Origin: an uncultured bacterium
Lineage (GTDB): Bacteria > Desulfobacterota > Binatia > UBA1149 > CAITLU01
Reading direction: 5' to 3'
DNA length: 64,000 nucleotides
Assembly: GCA_903893315.1 (NCBI GenBank)
Contig: CAITLU010000008.1
Coordinates: 1-64,000, forward strand
This document shows, one piece after another, positions 44,908 through 53,366 of the stretch (position 1 is the stretch's first letter; each line of letters opens with the position of its first letter). Position numbers and translations under genes: made by a program. The notes beneath the pieces are model-generated. The model saw only the letters and a program-made list of their open reading frames with translations, searched no databases and was not told where the DNA came from.

Positions 44908-44946
44908 AAAGGCCGGGCACGCTTGCGGCGTGCCCGGCCTTTTTTC
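44908..44946 (+). terminator. Intrinsic terminator after the flavin oxidoreductase
   Basis: The arms AGGCCGGGCACGC (44910-44922) and GCGTGCCCGGCCT (44928-44940) are perfect complements around a five-base loop. An A-run lies before and a T-run (44940-44945) after, so it could serve both strands; the convergent Notum-like gene ends 44 bases further on. Confidence 0.93.
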
Positions 44947-44989
44947 GGCTCGAGGACGGCCCTCTGCGGGGCGGTCCTCACGTTTCAGA

Positions 44990-46819
44990 TCACGGCGTGA
45001 AAGTCGGACACCTGACTTCCGTGCACGGGCACGTTGTCGACGGTGAACACGTTACAGTGTCGTCGTTGTTGTAGGGCGGGTTGGCGGAGTCGGGATCGTT
45101 GTCGCAAGTACCGCCCGGGCAGCCGCCGGTGCACGGGAGTCCGGCGTCGGTGCCTCCCTGACAGGTATTGGTCAGGTTGCAGTCGCCGCCCGGGTTGTTG
45201 CAGTCGACGTTCACCCAGCCGGGTCCGTCCGCGATCATCGAGCTTACCCACGAGGCGAAGGTTACGCCGGCGCCCGCCGCGGTCCTGCTCTTGGTTTCGG
45301 CGTATATCTTGTCGGAACCGAAGATCGTGTGACGCGAACCGGCGCCGGTGAACAGACGGTAGTTGGGCGCGCGCACCGAGATCTCCTGCTTGAAATCGCG
45401 CATGCACGCGTTCCACTCGCAGGCCGACTCCCAGTAGCTTCCCCAGTAGTCCAGGATGTTGGTTGTCGGCGGGCTCGGGTGCCGCATCACCTGGAAGAAG
45501 TTGGTCTGACTGCCGCTGCCGCCGTCGTAGGAACTGTCATAGTTGGCGAAGCGGGCATTGGGGAAGCGTTCGGCCATACCCGACACCAGGTCGACGATCG
45601 ACAGGGTCTCGACCGGGAGTCCGACGCCGGGCAGGTCGCGCGGGAGGTTCTTCTCGAGGCCCCAGTTCTTGATGTAGCTGTTTATCCAGTCGCTGGTGAT
45701 GATGCCGACGCCTGCGTCGCCAAGTACCGAGAAGTCCGCGTTCGGCCACACGTCCTTCATCAGCCAGTACGAGTTCATCATGGCGCCGTAGGATCCGGCG
45801 CTCGAGCCGGTCACGAAGACGCGGGCAGGATCCACGAAGTGTTCGCGCGCCCACTTCTCGGCCACCGCTGCATTGACGCGGCCGCGGTGTCGGGCAACGT
45901 CGCCGGGTGCGTAGGTCTTGGTGTTGTCGCCCCAGTGGACGTCACAGGTGCAGTAGCTGACGAACACCACGCTCCAGTCGTAGAAGGGATTGCCCGGATT
46001 GTTGTAGTCGCCGAAGCCGGTGTCGAACAGATCGGGATTGTCGGTTGCGTCCGCGGTGCGTGCGCAGGTGCCGACGGTGAAGCAACTGTCGGTGCTCCAG
46101 CAGGCGCCGCCGCCCTGGTAGTACATCAGCACGTTGTTGCTGCTGCCCTTGCGCGCGAAATACATATAGGGGTTGCCGTCGATGCAGGCCGGATGCAGAT
46201 CGGTCTTGCCGTACATGACGGTGTCGCCCGGAACCAGATCCTGGAACGTGGTGGGGTAGTTCGGTGCGGTCGTCGTGAGCTCGACCAGGCTGCTTTCGAG
46301 GCCGGTCGCCGCGTCGCTGACCGGAAGGGTCTTCCCGCTCAGGTCCTTGGTGACCGCGGCGCCGAGCGCAGCGGTGAGCTTGGCCTTGCCGGGATCCTTG
46401 GTCGGGTCCTTTATGTACTTGCTCCAGGCTTTCATTGCGTCGGCAGTGTAGGCGCCGATCGGGGCGGCGCCCGAAGACAGTGCCGCGATCGCATCCGAAA
46501 CCGCGGCTGCGGCGGTGGCGGCATCGGTCGTGGATTCGTCGCAGGTCGCGTTCTTGCTGACCGCGGCTTGTTCGGCCTTGGTCCAGGCCGCGGCAAGTTT
46601 AGCGGCCGAAGCCGCGATGGCGTTGTTGCGCAGTACGATGTCGGAAGAGAACTTCGCCCACGCTTTCGCCACCATCTTGGCGTGCGTGCCGAGGGCTAAC
46701 TGTTTCTTGGCGATACAGCCGTTGCCGGCGTAGCCGCCTGCATCGGCCAGCGAAGTGAAGGCCAGACACGCCACCAGCGCGCCGGCGATTGCGGAATACT
46801 TCATCGACCTGTCAGTCAT
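44990..46819 (-). CDS. Pectin acetylesterase / Notum-family esterase, exported
   Basis: This 609-residue exported protein has a signal peptide (AIAGALVACLAFTSLADA). An Ala-rich helical region covers residues about 25-165. The Notum/PAE hydrolase domain then has the oxyanion motif LMYYQGGGACWSTDSC, the nucleophile VTGSSAGSYGAM near residue 335, and a late His in GAGSRHTIFG near 495. The C-terminus is Cys-rich (NTCQGGTDAGLPCTGGCPGG). Notum-type enzymes deacetylate or deacylate glycans or lipidated proteins. The ATG at 46819 has GAGGTCC upstream; an ATG five codons in is possible. The helical extension is unusual for the family. Confidence 0.85.
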   Translation of the reverse strand: MTDRSMKYSAIAGALVACLAFTSLADAGGYAGNGCIAKKQLALGTHAKMVAKAWAKFSSDIVLRNNAIAASAAKLAAAWTKAEQAAVSKNATCDESTTDAATAAAAVSDAIAALSSGAAPIGAYTADAMKAWSKYIKDPTKDPGKAKLTAALGAAVTKDLSGKTLPVSDAATGLESSLVELTTTAPNYPTTFQDLVPGDTVMYGKTDLHPACIDGNPYMYFARKGSSNNVLMYYQGGGACWSTDSCFTVGTCARTADATDNPDLFDTGFGDYNNPGNPFYDWSVVFVSYCTCDVHWGDNTKTYAPGDVARHRGRVNAAVAEKWAREHFVDPARVFVTGSSAGSYGAMMNSYWLMKDVWPNADFSVLGDAGVGIITSDWINSYIKNWGLEKNLPRDLPGVGLPVETLSIVDLVSGMAERFPNARFANYDSSYDGGSGSQTNFFQVMRHPSPPTTNILDYWGSYWESACEWNACMRDFKQEISVRAPNYRLFTGAGSRHTIFGSDKIYAETKSRTAAGAGVTFASWVSSMIADGPGWVNVDCNNPGGDCNLTNTCQGGTDAGLPCTGGCPGGTCDNDPDSANPPYNNDDTVTCSPSTTCPCTEVRCPTFTP

Positions 46820-47279
46820 AGGACGGACCTCACTTCTTCGGGGAATACATTGCGAGATGCCAGGCGCGGCCCCATGCCGCGTCGGCCCCGCCCGTGGGCG
46901 GCAACTTGTGGCCGAGAAGCAACCTAAGTCAAGGTTGCATCGATGCGGCCGTGGTTTTGAGGTTGCGCACCGGAGTACGGAGACCAAGCCCATCTGCGTC
47001 CGAGAATCGTGGCCTACGTGTGCGACGCGGTGCGGCATCGAGGTTCAATCATGTGATGCGCGCGGCAGCACGGAGCGGAAGCGCGCAATTCTTTGTCTCC
47101 GGCGCCGCGCTCCTCGACTTGCCTGCTGCGGGATGCGAGGAAGAGAAAGCGCTGCTTGTCGAATCGCGCAGTGGCACCACGCGTTGCTTTGACGCGGCGA
47201 GCACAGGGCGTGCTTGTCGGACCGGCGCCGTGCTTGTCGAACGCCAACAGGTCGAAGAACCGTTCAGAGGAATCCAGCA
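46820..47279. other. 460-bp divergent gap; one inverted repeat, no gene seen
   Basis: This gap separates the divergent starts of the Notum-like gene (minus) and the polytopic membrane protein (plus). It contains a seven-base inverted repeat at 46919-46938 and the GAGGA ribosome site before the membrane protein. Open frames running through it are Arg-rich and lack recognisable sequence. Confidence 0.6.
46919..46938. promoter_or_regulatory. Palindromic candidate operator
   Basis: The arms GCAACCT and AGGTTGC are perfect complements separated by six bases (AAGTCA). It sits 100 bases upstream of the Notum-like start, and TTGACT overlapping it on the minus strand could be a -35 element. It looks like a dimeric repressor site; the regulator is unknown. 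Confidence 0.4.
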
Positions 47280-49046
47280 ATGGCCCAGCAACACGACGAT
47301 CTCGAAGCCGGAATCGAATCGTTGGCTCTGCAGATCGCAGAGCTTCGCGGCCGTCTCGAAGTGCTCGAGGCCAGGAGTGATGCCGGGACTCTCGCGCGCG
47401 GCCGGACCTCTAAAGTCGCGACCGTACAGGCGGCGGCTGCGGCACCTTCGGACGGGAAACTCGCCTCAGCGGATGTGGTCGGGCTGGTGGGGCGCACCCT
47501 TGTGGTGCTTGGCGGCGCCTTCCTGTTGCGTGCGGTCAGCGCCGCCTCTTTGCTACCGGCCCTGAGCGGACCGGCTATCGGGCTTGCCTACGCAGCCTGG
47601 TGGTTCGTCAAAGCCGATCGGGCGGGCGCTGCGGGCCTGCGTCAGAGCGCCTTCTTCTACGCGGTCGGCGCCACGGTGATCGCCTATCCGCTGATCTGGG
47701 AGACCAGCGCGCGCTTTCACCTGCTTCCGGGTGCGGTCGCCGCGCCAGCTCTGGTAGTGTTCCTGGCGATCGGTCTTCTGATCTCGTGGCGGCGCTCGTT
47801 GCACGGCGTGGCCTGGGTCAGCGTCTGCGCCGCGCTCGCGACCACTGTCGGCCTTTTCTTCTGGACCCAGGAGTACCTCCATTACGCGATCGCGCTGCTG
47901 ATCTCGGCGCTGGCGATGGAAGCCATCGGCTTCCGCGAGCGTTGGCCGAGGCTGCGCTGGGCGCCGGCCTTCGCCGTCGATTTGATCGTGCTCGCGCTCG
48001 GGTTGCTGGCCTCGCACTCTCACGATTCAGCGCAGGTCACCGCTGCTCTGCCTGAGGCCGGTGTGGTCGCGGTCTGCCTGGCGGCGCCGGTCGTCTACCT
48101 GGTGAGTGTGGCCGCGCGCACGCTTGTCTACCGTCAGTTGATCACGTTCTTCGAACTCGCCCAGGTAACATTGTCGCTGCTGCTCGGAATCGGCGGTGCG
48201 GTCGCGATCATCGCGTTCAACAAGGGCGACCCGGCCGCCATCGCGGTCGCAATCGTCGGCAGCGGCGTGGCCTGCTACGCGGTAGCGTTCGCCTCTATCG
48301 ATCCCGAGTCGGGGTTGAGGCGCAACTTCTATTCGTACACGAGCTTTGCCGGGATCCTGCTTCTGGTCGGAAGCTGGATGCTTCTCGGGCCTGTCGGGCT
48401 GGCGTTGGCGTGGATGGCGCTGGGACTGCTTGCGCTGGCGCTCGGTTGTCGCTTCGGTCGCACGACGCTGCGCCTGCACGGCGCGCTCTATCTGGCCGCA
48501 TCCGCTGTTTGTTCGGGGCTCGTCGAGTTTGGCCTTCACGGGCTCATCGGCCAGTCCACCGAACATTGCCCCGAGCTCGCGTCGGTTTCGATCGCGGTCG
48601 GGTTGGGCAGTGCTGCGGGTTACGCGTTGCTCGTGAAGAGTCGTGACCCCGCTCTTACACATTGGTCGGAACACGTTCCTCGCCTGATCGTTGCCGGACT
48701 TCTGGCCTGGAGCTTTGCGGGCATCGCCGCTCCGCGGCTGGCTGATCGTCTGTTCCGGTTCGCCGACGAACTCACCTACGCGGCCTTCCTTGCGTCGACT
48801 CGTACGGCGGTTCTGTCGTGTCTGGCGGTGGCGCTGGCGTGGGGAGGCCGTCGCTGTTCGTTGCCGGAACTTGCGTGGCTGGTCTATCCGCTGCTGGCCG
48901 CGACTGGCGCCCGCCTGCTCTGGGAAGACGTGCGTTACGGCGAGCCGGTCAACCTTTTTCTCGCGCTGGCGTTCTACGGAGGGGCTCTCGTCGTGACCTC
49001 CAGGATGCTGAGGCAGCAAGCGGAAGAGCCGAATTTTACGGAGTGA
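47280..49046 (+). CDS. Polytopic membrane protein with N-terminal coiled coil (DUF2339-like)
   Basis: This 588-residue protein begins with a short heptad-rich segment (AGIESLALQIAELRGRLEVL) and a low-complexity linker. At least 14 hydrophobic segments follow, including LVGRTLVVLGGAFLLRAVSAA, GLAYAAWWFV, LVVFLAIGLLISW, LALAWMALGLLALALG and others. This layout, coiled coil followed by many helices, matches the DUF2339 group of unknown function; family assignment is tentative. The ATG at 47280 is preferred to an in-frame ATG at 47214, because GAGGA lies nine bases before it and the coiled coil starts there. A cytochrome c follows 177 bases downstream. Confidence 0.72.
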   Translation: MAQQHDDLEAGIESLALQIAELRGRLEVLEARSDAGTLARGRTSKVATVQAAAAAPSDGKLASADVVGLVGRTLVVLGGAFLLRAVSAASLLPALSGPAIGLAYAAWWFVKADRAGAAGLRQSAFFYAVGATVIAYPLIWETSARFHLLPGAVAAPALVVFLAIGLLISWRRSLHGVAWVSVCAALATTVGLFFWTQEYLHYAIALLISALAMEAIGFRERWPRLRWAPAFAVDLIVLALGLLASHSHDSAQVTAALPEAGVVAVCLAAPVVYLVSVAARTLVYRQLITFFELAQVTLSLLLGIGGAVAIIAFNKGDPAAIAVAIVGSGVACYAVAFASIDPESGLRRNFYSYTSFAGILLLVGSWMLLGPVGLALAWMALGLLALALGCRFGRTTLRLHGALYLAASAVCSGLVEFGLHGLIGQSTEHCPELASVSIAVGLGSAAGYALLVKSRDPALTHWSEHVPRLIVAGLLAWSFAGIAAPRLADRLFRFADELTYAAFLASTRTAVLSCLAVALAWGGRRCSLPELAWLVYPLLAATGARLLWEDVRYGEPVNLFLALAFYGGALVVTSRMLRQQAEEPNFTE

Positions 49047-49223
49047 TTGGATGACGGCGCAGGAACGCGCCGCGCTCTTGCTCTTCGTCGGCCCATTCGC
49101 TACTTGCTCTGCCGCAAGTGTCGGTGACGGTGGATCGTCACCGATGGTGTCGGGGGCTCAATGCGTTCGCGACTCCCGGCGTCTTTCGAGGTCGAATGCT
49201 TCCGTAGAGGAGAACCAATACCA

Positions 49224-49580
49224 ATGCTCGATTCGAAACGTACGATTTTAATTGTCGCACTGCTGACCGTCGTGGGTTTGGCAGGCGCATCGGTTGCGCG
49301 TGCCGAGGACGGCGCCGAACTGTGGGGCAAGAACTGTGCAATGTGCCACGGCAAGGACGCCAAGGGTGACACCAAGGTTGGTCAGGCGATGAAGATCGTG
49401 AACCTGACGGACCCTGCAATCCATGCCAAGATCGATAAGGCCAGAGTGACCAAGGCGATCAAGGAAGGGGTCAAGAACGAGGCCGCGGGTGGCAAGGACA
49501 TGAAGCCTTTGGCCGCCGGCAAACTCGACGACGCCCAGATCGCGGCGCTGGCCGATTGGGTTGTGGCTCTCAAGCCCTGA
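49224..49580 (+). CDS. Small periplasmic monohaem cytochrome c
   Basis: This 118-residue protein has a signal peptide (TILIVALLTVVGLAGASVARA) and one haem site CAMCHG at residues 38-43, with the sixth ligand probably the Met of KDMKPLA. Length and pattern are those of class I cytochrome c553/c6-like carriers. It could take electrons from the convergent Rieske/cytochrome b/nonahaem complex, which is encoded next to it on the other strand. The ATG at 49224 follows GAGGAGAA by 9-10 bases; an in-frame upstream start lacks the signal. A hairpin terminator follows. Confidence 0.9.
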   Translation: MLDSKRTILIVALLTVVGLAGASVARAEDGAELWGKNCAMCHGKDAKGDTKVGQAMKIVNLTDPAIHAKIDKARVTKAIKEGVKNEAAGGKDMKPLAAGKLDDAQIAALADWVVALKP

Positions 49581-49601
49581 GCGACCACACTTTCCTTTGA
49601 C

Positions 49602-49646
49602 GAAAAAAAGGCGCCGACCCTGGGAACAGGGCCGGCGCCTTTTTTA
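49602..49646. terminator. Bidirectional hairpin terminator between cytochrome genes
   Basis: The arms GGCGCCG and CCCTG pair with CAGGG and CGGCGCC around GGAA, with one A/C mismatch. An A-run (49603-49609) lies on the left and a T-run (49640-49645) on the right, so it terminates both the plus-strand cytochrome c and the minus-strand nonahaem gene that converge here. Confidence 0.88.
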
Positions 49647-49666
49647 TCGGCCGTCCGGATGAAGAC

Positions 49667-51256
49667 TCAGCGGCCCTTGCGCTGGTCTCGCTCGATGCTC
49701 CGGATCTTCAACCAGAGCCCGAGCGACAGCAGGGCGAGCATGGCGGCTGCTACCAGCAAGCCGTGGCCGCGCGTGCTGTAATCCTGCTCGGCGGTCTCGG
49801 TCAGCACCTTCATCTTGGCCACGGTGTCGAGTCCCGTCTTGGCCACCTCGTCGAAGTCGCTGCGGTCGAATGAGTGAATCTGCGAGCGCGACGTTTTGAG
49901 CGCGTCATCGAGGTTGCGCCGCTCGTCGTCGAGGGGCTCGATGTCCAGACCGCGCTCGGCCAGATCAGCGGCGATTCCCTTGTAATCCACCGTCGCCTTG
50001 GACATCCCGACGATGGTGTCGTGGAAGTGAGCGGCCGTGGCCTTGCAAGTGGGAGCCTTCTCCTTGGCGAAGCGGTCGTGGCAGTCAGCGCACAGCCCGC
50101 CCTTGGAGGTGTCGAGCATCGCGTCGCTGGTCTTGGTGATTGCGTGGTTGCTGTGGCAACGCTCGCACTCCGGCCAGCCGTTCTTCTCGAACGCCTGCTT
50201 GTGACGGCTGCCGTCGAACAGGGTGCCGTTGCGGGCATGGCAGGTGCGACAGATCTGGGCCACGCTCGAGACTTCAGCGGGTGCCGCGGCATGGTTGCCG
50301 TGACAGCCGTTGCACGCCGGAGCGCCGATGTCGCCTTTTTCGAGCAGGGCGCGTCCGTGCACGCTGGTTTTGTACTTCTCGTACTGATCGGTGGGGATGG
50401 GGGATCCGTCGTCGAGTTTGACGCCGGCCATCACCTTCGGATCGCCGTGACACTTTCCGCAAGTTTCGGGGATGCGCTTGGCGTACACGCTCGAAGCCGG
50501 ACTGTTCGCGGCCTGTATGCCGTGCACTCCGTGGCAGCTCACGCACTGCGCGGCACGCGGGTTGCGCCCTTCGAGCAGAGCGCGACCGTGATGGCTGCCC
50601 TTGTACTTGTCGAGCTGATCGGTAGGCAGCGACGGGTTGAACTGGCCCATGAACTTGGCGTCGCTGTGACAACGACCGCAGAACTGCGGAATCCACTTGG
50701 GATCCGCAATGCGCTGGTCGTGATCGGCGGGCCACTCAGCGGGATGATCGTGAGCCATGTTCCCGGTCGGATCGCCTCCGTGGCAGCCTGCGCACGCGAG
50801 CTTGTGTCTCATGTGCACGTCGTTCAGCAGCAGCTTCAGATCCATGTACGACGGTGATCCCGCCGCGACCGGATCGAGGGAGAACAACGTCGGGCCGTTC
50901 TGGTAGGCCGAGTTGGTATGGCACAGCAGGCAGTTGTTGGTCAGTACCAACTCGAGCTTGGATGTGTTCAGCTTGAGCGACAGAAGGTCGCGCAACTGCG
51001 TCGGTGTACCGATGTACTCGTTGGTCACCGCTTCGCCGAACAACCGCTTGGCGTGGGAGGGCAGACCGTCGAAGTATGTCTTGGCCTCCGCACTGATGAC
51101 GGCACTGCCTTTGTCATCGACGGAACTGATGAGTTTCTGTAACGCTTCCGGCATCGTGAACGCCTCTTGGGCGTCCTTCGCGTCGGGCTCGGCCCACGAC
51201 GTCGTCACGAACATCGAAGCGGCGACGATGGCCATCAACAGTCGACGCATCTTCAC
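49667..51256 (-). CDS. Nonahaem c-type cytochrome with C-terminal membrane anchor
   Basis: This 529-residue exported protein has a signal peptide (MAIVAASMFVTTSWAEP) and nine CxxCH haem sites: CLLCH, CAGCH, CGRCH, CVSCH, CGKCH, CNGCH, CRTCH, CERCH and CADCH. A tenth Cys in APTCKATAAHFH is not canonical. A single helix (GLLVAAAMLALLSLGLWLK) anchors the C-terminus. It takes the place that cytochrome c1 or f has in ordinary bc complexes and would pass electrons from the Rieske protein to periplasmic acceptors. The GTG start overlaps the cytochrome b stop as GTGA, so the two are translationally coupled; a later ATG at 51250 is possible. Its 3' end meets a shared terminator. Confidence 0.92.
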   Translation of the reverse strand: MKMRRLLMAIVAASMFVTTSWAEPDAKDAQEAFTMPEALQKLISSVDDKGSAVISAEAKTYFDGLPSHAKRLFGEAVTNEYIGTPTQLRDLLSLKLNTSKLELVLTNNCLLCHTNSAYQNGPTLFSLDPVAAGSPSYMDLKLLLNDVHMRHKLACAGCHGGDPTGNMAHDHPAEWPADHDQRIADPKWIPQFCGRCHSDAKFMGQFNPSLPTDQLDKYKGSHHGRALLEGRNPRAAQCVSCHGVHGIQAANSPASSVYAKRIPETCGKCHGDPKVMAGVKLDDGSPIPTDQYEKYKTSVHGRALLEKGDIGAPACNGCHGNHAAAPAEVSSVAQICRTCHARNGTLFDGSRHKQAFEKNGWPECERCHSNHAITKTSDAMLDTSKGGLCADCHDRFAKEKAPTCKATAAHFHDTIVGMSKATVDYKGIAADLAERGLDIEPLDDERRNLDDALKTSRSQIHSFDRSDFDEVAKTGLDTVAKMKVLTETAEQDYSTRGHGLLVAAAMLALLSLGLWLKIRSIERDQRKGR

Positions 51257-52638
51257 GATTCAACCCCCTCGGCTCCGGAACGGGTGAGTCCGGAGACTGT
51301 GAGCACTATCGCAGTAACCACGACGGTCACTGCGCCAACTGTCAGATAGGACCAGCCGACCAGCCCGTGCAGCGCGATGTGGGTGAGGACCGCCGCGCTG
51401 AGCAGGAAATACCTGTGCCGGTAGAGGAAGAAGCGCGTCAGCGTGGTCACGCCGGCGATGCCGAGAGTGACCCACGCACAGTACGAGGCGACGATCGCGG
51501 TTGCGGCGTCGTTCGTAGGCGTGACCGCGACGCCGAGATCGGAGGCTTTCAGTGTCAGGAAGGTCAGGAAGTAGATGACCGCAAAGCCGACGTCAGTGAA
51601 GGTCGGAGAGTGTTTGCCGCGCTGCGCTTTGCGGTCGAGCCACGGGATGAGGGCCCAGGAACCCATCAGCACGTTGACCAGCAAGAGGCAGACCTGAGGT
51701 CCCTCCATTCCCATCAGATTGGGCGGGAACTCCTTGAGGAGCTGGTAGATCCACAGGAAGTACCACTCCGGCTTGATCCCCGGATATGCCGGAGCGAGCG
51801 GGTTGGCCTTGGCGCCGAGTTCCCACTCCATTCCGGGCAGCTTCGGGCCGTAGGGCATCAGCCAGGCGAGCGTGGCCAGCACGGTCAGGCAGATCAGCCA
51901 CAGGAGCAGATCACGCATCGCGAAGTTGGGGAAGAACGGCATCCCGTGCGTCGAGGTGCCGGCGTGGATCGGCGGCGCCATCCCCTGACGCTGGATCACC
52001 AGCAGGTGGGTGCTGATCAGGCCGAAGCACACCAGCGGCAGGATGACTACGTGACCGGCGAAGAACCGGTAGAGCGTGTTGATCGTCACGTCTTCACCGC
52101 CGCGCATGACCAGCAGCATCCAGTGGCCGATGACGGGGACCGATTTCACCGAGTCCGTACCCACCGAAGTGGCGAAGTAGCTGAGTTCGTTCCACGGCAG
52201 CAGGTAGCCGGAGAATCCGAATCCCAGCGCGATCCCGAACAGTCCGAAGCCGGTCAGCCAGGTAAGCTCGCGGGGCGGGCGATAGGCCTTGAGCAGCATC
52301 GTGCTGAACATGTGGACGATCAGCGACATGATCATCAGGTGCGCGCTCCAGCAGTGGATTGCGCGGATCAGCCAGCCGAACGGCACCTTGGTCGCGATGT
52401 AGTGGATACTTTCGTACGAAGTGGTTTCGCCGGGCTGATAGTACATCAGCAGCAGCACTCCGGTGATGATCTGGCAGACGAAGAAGAACAAGGTCATTCC
52501 GCCGAGGTAGTACCAGACCATCGGGTGGGCCCCGAGGGGAACTTCCTTGTGACGCATGTACTCGATCAGAGGGCTGATGCCGTAGCGCTCATCCAGCCAG
52601 CCGAAGATGCCACCGCTGCGCGGGCTCGCCGTACTCAT
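51253..52638 (-). CDS. Cytochrome b of a b6-type bc complex, fused b6 and subunit IV
   Basis: This is a 461-residue integral membrane protein. The first part matches cytochrome b6: haem His pairs in IHCWSAHLMIMSLIVH (13 residues between) and GHVVILPLVCFGLISTH (14 between), the b6-type spacing, plus RPPRELTW. The position of the b6 Cys that binds haem ci reads YYLGG here, so that extra haem is probably absent. The second part is subunit-IV-like with PEWYFLWIYQLLKEFP, the Qo-site PEWY motif. It oxidises menaquinol or a similar quinol and crosses the membrane. The ATG overlaps the Rieske stop as ATGA. Confidence 0.93.
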   Translation of the reverse strand: MSTASPRSGGIFGWLDERYGISPLIEYMRHKEVPLGAHPMVWYYLGGMTLFFFVCQIITGVLLLMYYQPGETTSYESIHYIATKVPFGWLIRAIHCWSAHLMIMSLIVHMFSTMLLKAYRPPRELTWLTGFGLFGIALGFGFSGYLLPWNELSYFATSVGTDSVKSVPVIGHWMLLVMRGGEDVTINTLYRFFAGHVVILPLVCFGLISTHLLVIQRQGMAPPIHAGTSTHGMPFFPNFAMRDLLLWLICLTVLATLAWLMPYGPKLPGMEWELGAKANPLAPAYPGIKPEWYFLWIYQLLKEFPPNLMGMEGPQVCLLLVNVLMGSWALIPWLDRKAQRGKHSPTFTDVGFAVIYFLTFLTLKASDLGVAVTPTNDAATAIVASYCAWVTLGIAGVTTLTRFFLYRHRYFLLSAAVLTHIALHGLVGWSYLTVGAVTVVVTAIVLTVSGLTRSGAEGVES

Positions 52639-53099
52639 GCTGTTTGCGGCGTCACGACGACGCCGCCCTCCGCGTCCTGACGGGCGACGTATTGGGGAAG
52701 AGGGCGAGGCGGCGGTCCCGACAGGACCCGGCCGTCGAGGTCGTAGCGCCCGTTGTGGCAGGCACACCAGATGACCGCTTCACCGGGGACGTACTGGACG
52801 GTGCAGCCCTCATGGGTACAGCGCGCGTCGAGGGCCCGCAGGTTCTGGGCAGGGTCGGAGAACACCAGGATCCGCTTGCCCTGCACCGGAACGATCACGA
52901 AGCGCTCCTTGTCGAGGGTCTTGAGCTGTTCGCCGCTGAGCTTTACCGGGCCGGAGGGACCGGCCGAAGGCAGCGGGGTCAGGTAGCGGATGACCGGATA
53001 CAGGACGCTGGCCAGCCACCCTGTGGCGCCCAGTCCCAGTAGGAGATCCAGGAAGCTCCGCCTTGTGTGCTTGGCGGTATTATCGGTCAACGAATCCAT
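52635..53099 (-). CDS. Rieske 2Fe-2S subunit of the bc complex
   Basis: This 154-residue protein has a twin-Arg-type N-terminus (HTRRSFLDLLLGLG) that acts as an uncleaved anchor. The cluster-binding boxes are CTHEGC (94-99) and CACHNG (112-117), where Cys94, His96, Cys112 and His115 hold the cluster and Cys99-Cys114 form the disulfide. It moves electrons from quinol to the downstream cytochrome. It is the first gene of the Rieske-cytochrome b-nonahaem operon. The ATG at 53099 lies four bases after GAAGGAGG. A longer in-frame start would overlap the leader hairpin and is less likely. Confidence 0.93.
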   Translation of the reverse strand: MDSLTDNTAKHTRRSFLDLLLGLGATGWLASVLYPVIRYLTPLPSAGPSGPVKLSGEQLKTLDKERFVIVPVQGKRILVFSDPAQNLRALDARCTHEGCTVQYVPGEAVIWCACHNGRYDLDGRVLSGPPPRPLPQYVARQDAEGGVVVTPQTA

Positions 53100-53113
53100 G
53101 ATCCTCCTTCGCG

Positions 53114-53133
53114 AGGCATCCCCAGGGATGCCT
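53114..53133 (-). promoter_or_regulatory. Perfect hairpin in the Rieske leader, next to the ribosome site
   Basis: The arms AGGCATCC and GGATGCCT are exact complements with a four-base loop. It sits 15-34 bases upstream of the Rieske ATG and directly upstream of GAAGGAGG. No T-run follows, so a role in translation control, transcript stability or leader processing is more likely than termination. Confidence 0.6.
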
Positions 53134-53216
53134 TCCACTGCCTCAACCCGTGATTTTGTTGCACCAGGACGCGACTCGGATCGCGCCCCCGGCCTCTTTG
53201 GGTGGCCCCATTCTAC

Positions 53217-53231
53217 GCAAACCCTGTGCCA
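53217..53231 (-). promoter_or_regulatory. Sigma-54 (RpoN)-type -24/-12 promoter for the bc operon
   Basis: On the minus strand the site reads TGGCAC-AGGGTT-TGC, with GG and GC separated by exactly ten bases. TGGCAC and TTGC equal the RpoN consensus. The start of transcription would be near 53205, giving a leader of about 106 bases that contains the hairpin at 53114-53133. Sigma-54 promoters need an enhancer-binding activator; none is encoded in this window. Confidence 0.7.
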
Positions 53232-53366
53232 GCGGTTTCGCGCTAGTTACGGGCCTCCAGGCGGCCTCTGCCGCGGGAGGAGTTCCCTTCTGTGGGAAAA
53301 ATATCACGGGCGGTTCTTAGCGTTGCAATAGAAACTGATGCGAGGCGCACCGCCGCGTCGGGTTAC

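Noticed and set aside
49874..50857. Plus-strand frame opposite the nonahaem cytochrome
   Set aside because: It is a shadow of regularly spaced CxxCH codons; the minus strand has nine haem sites, a signal peptide and an anchor.
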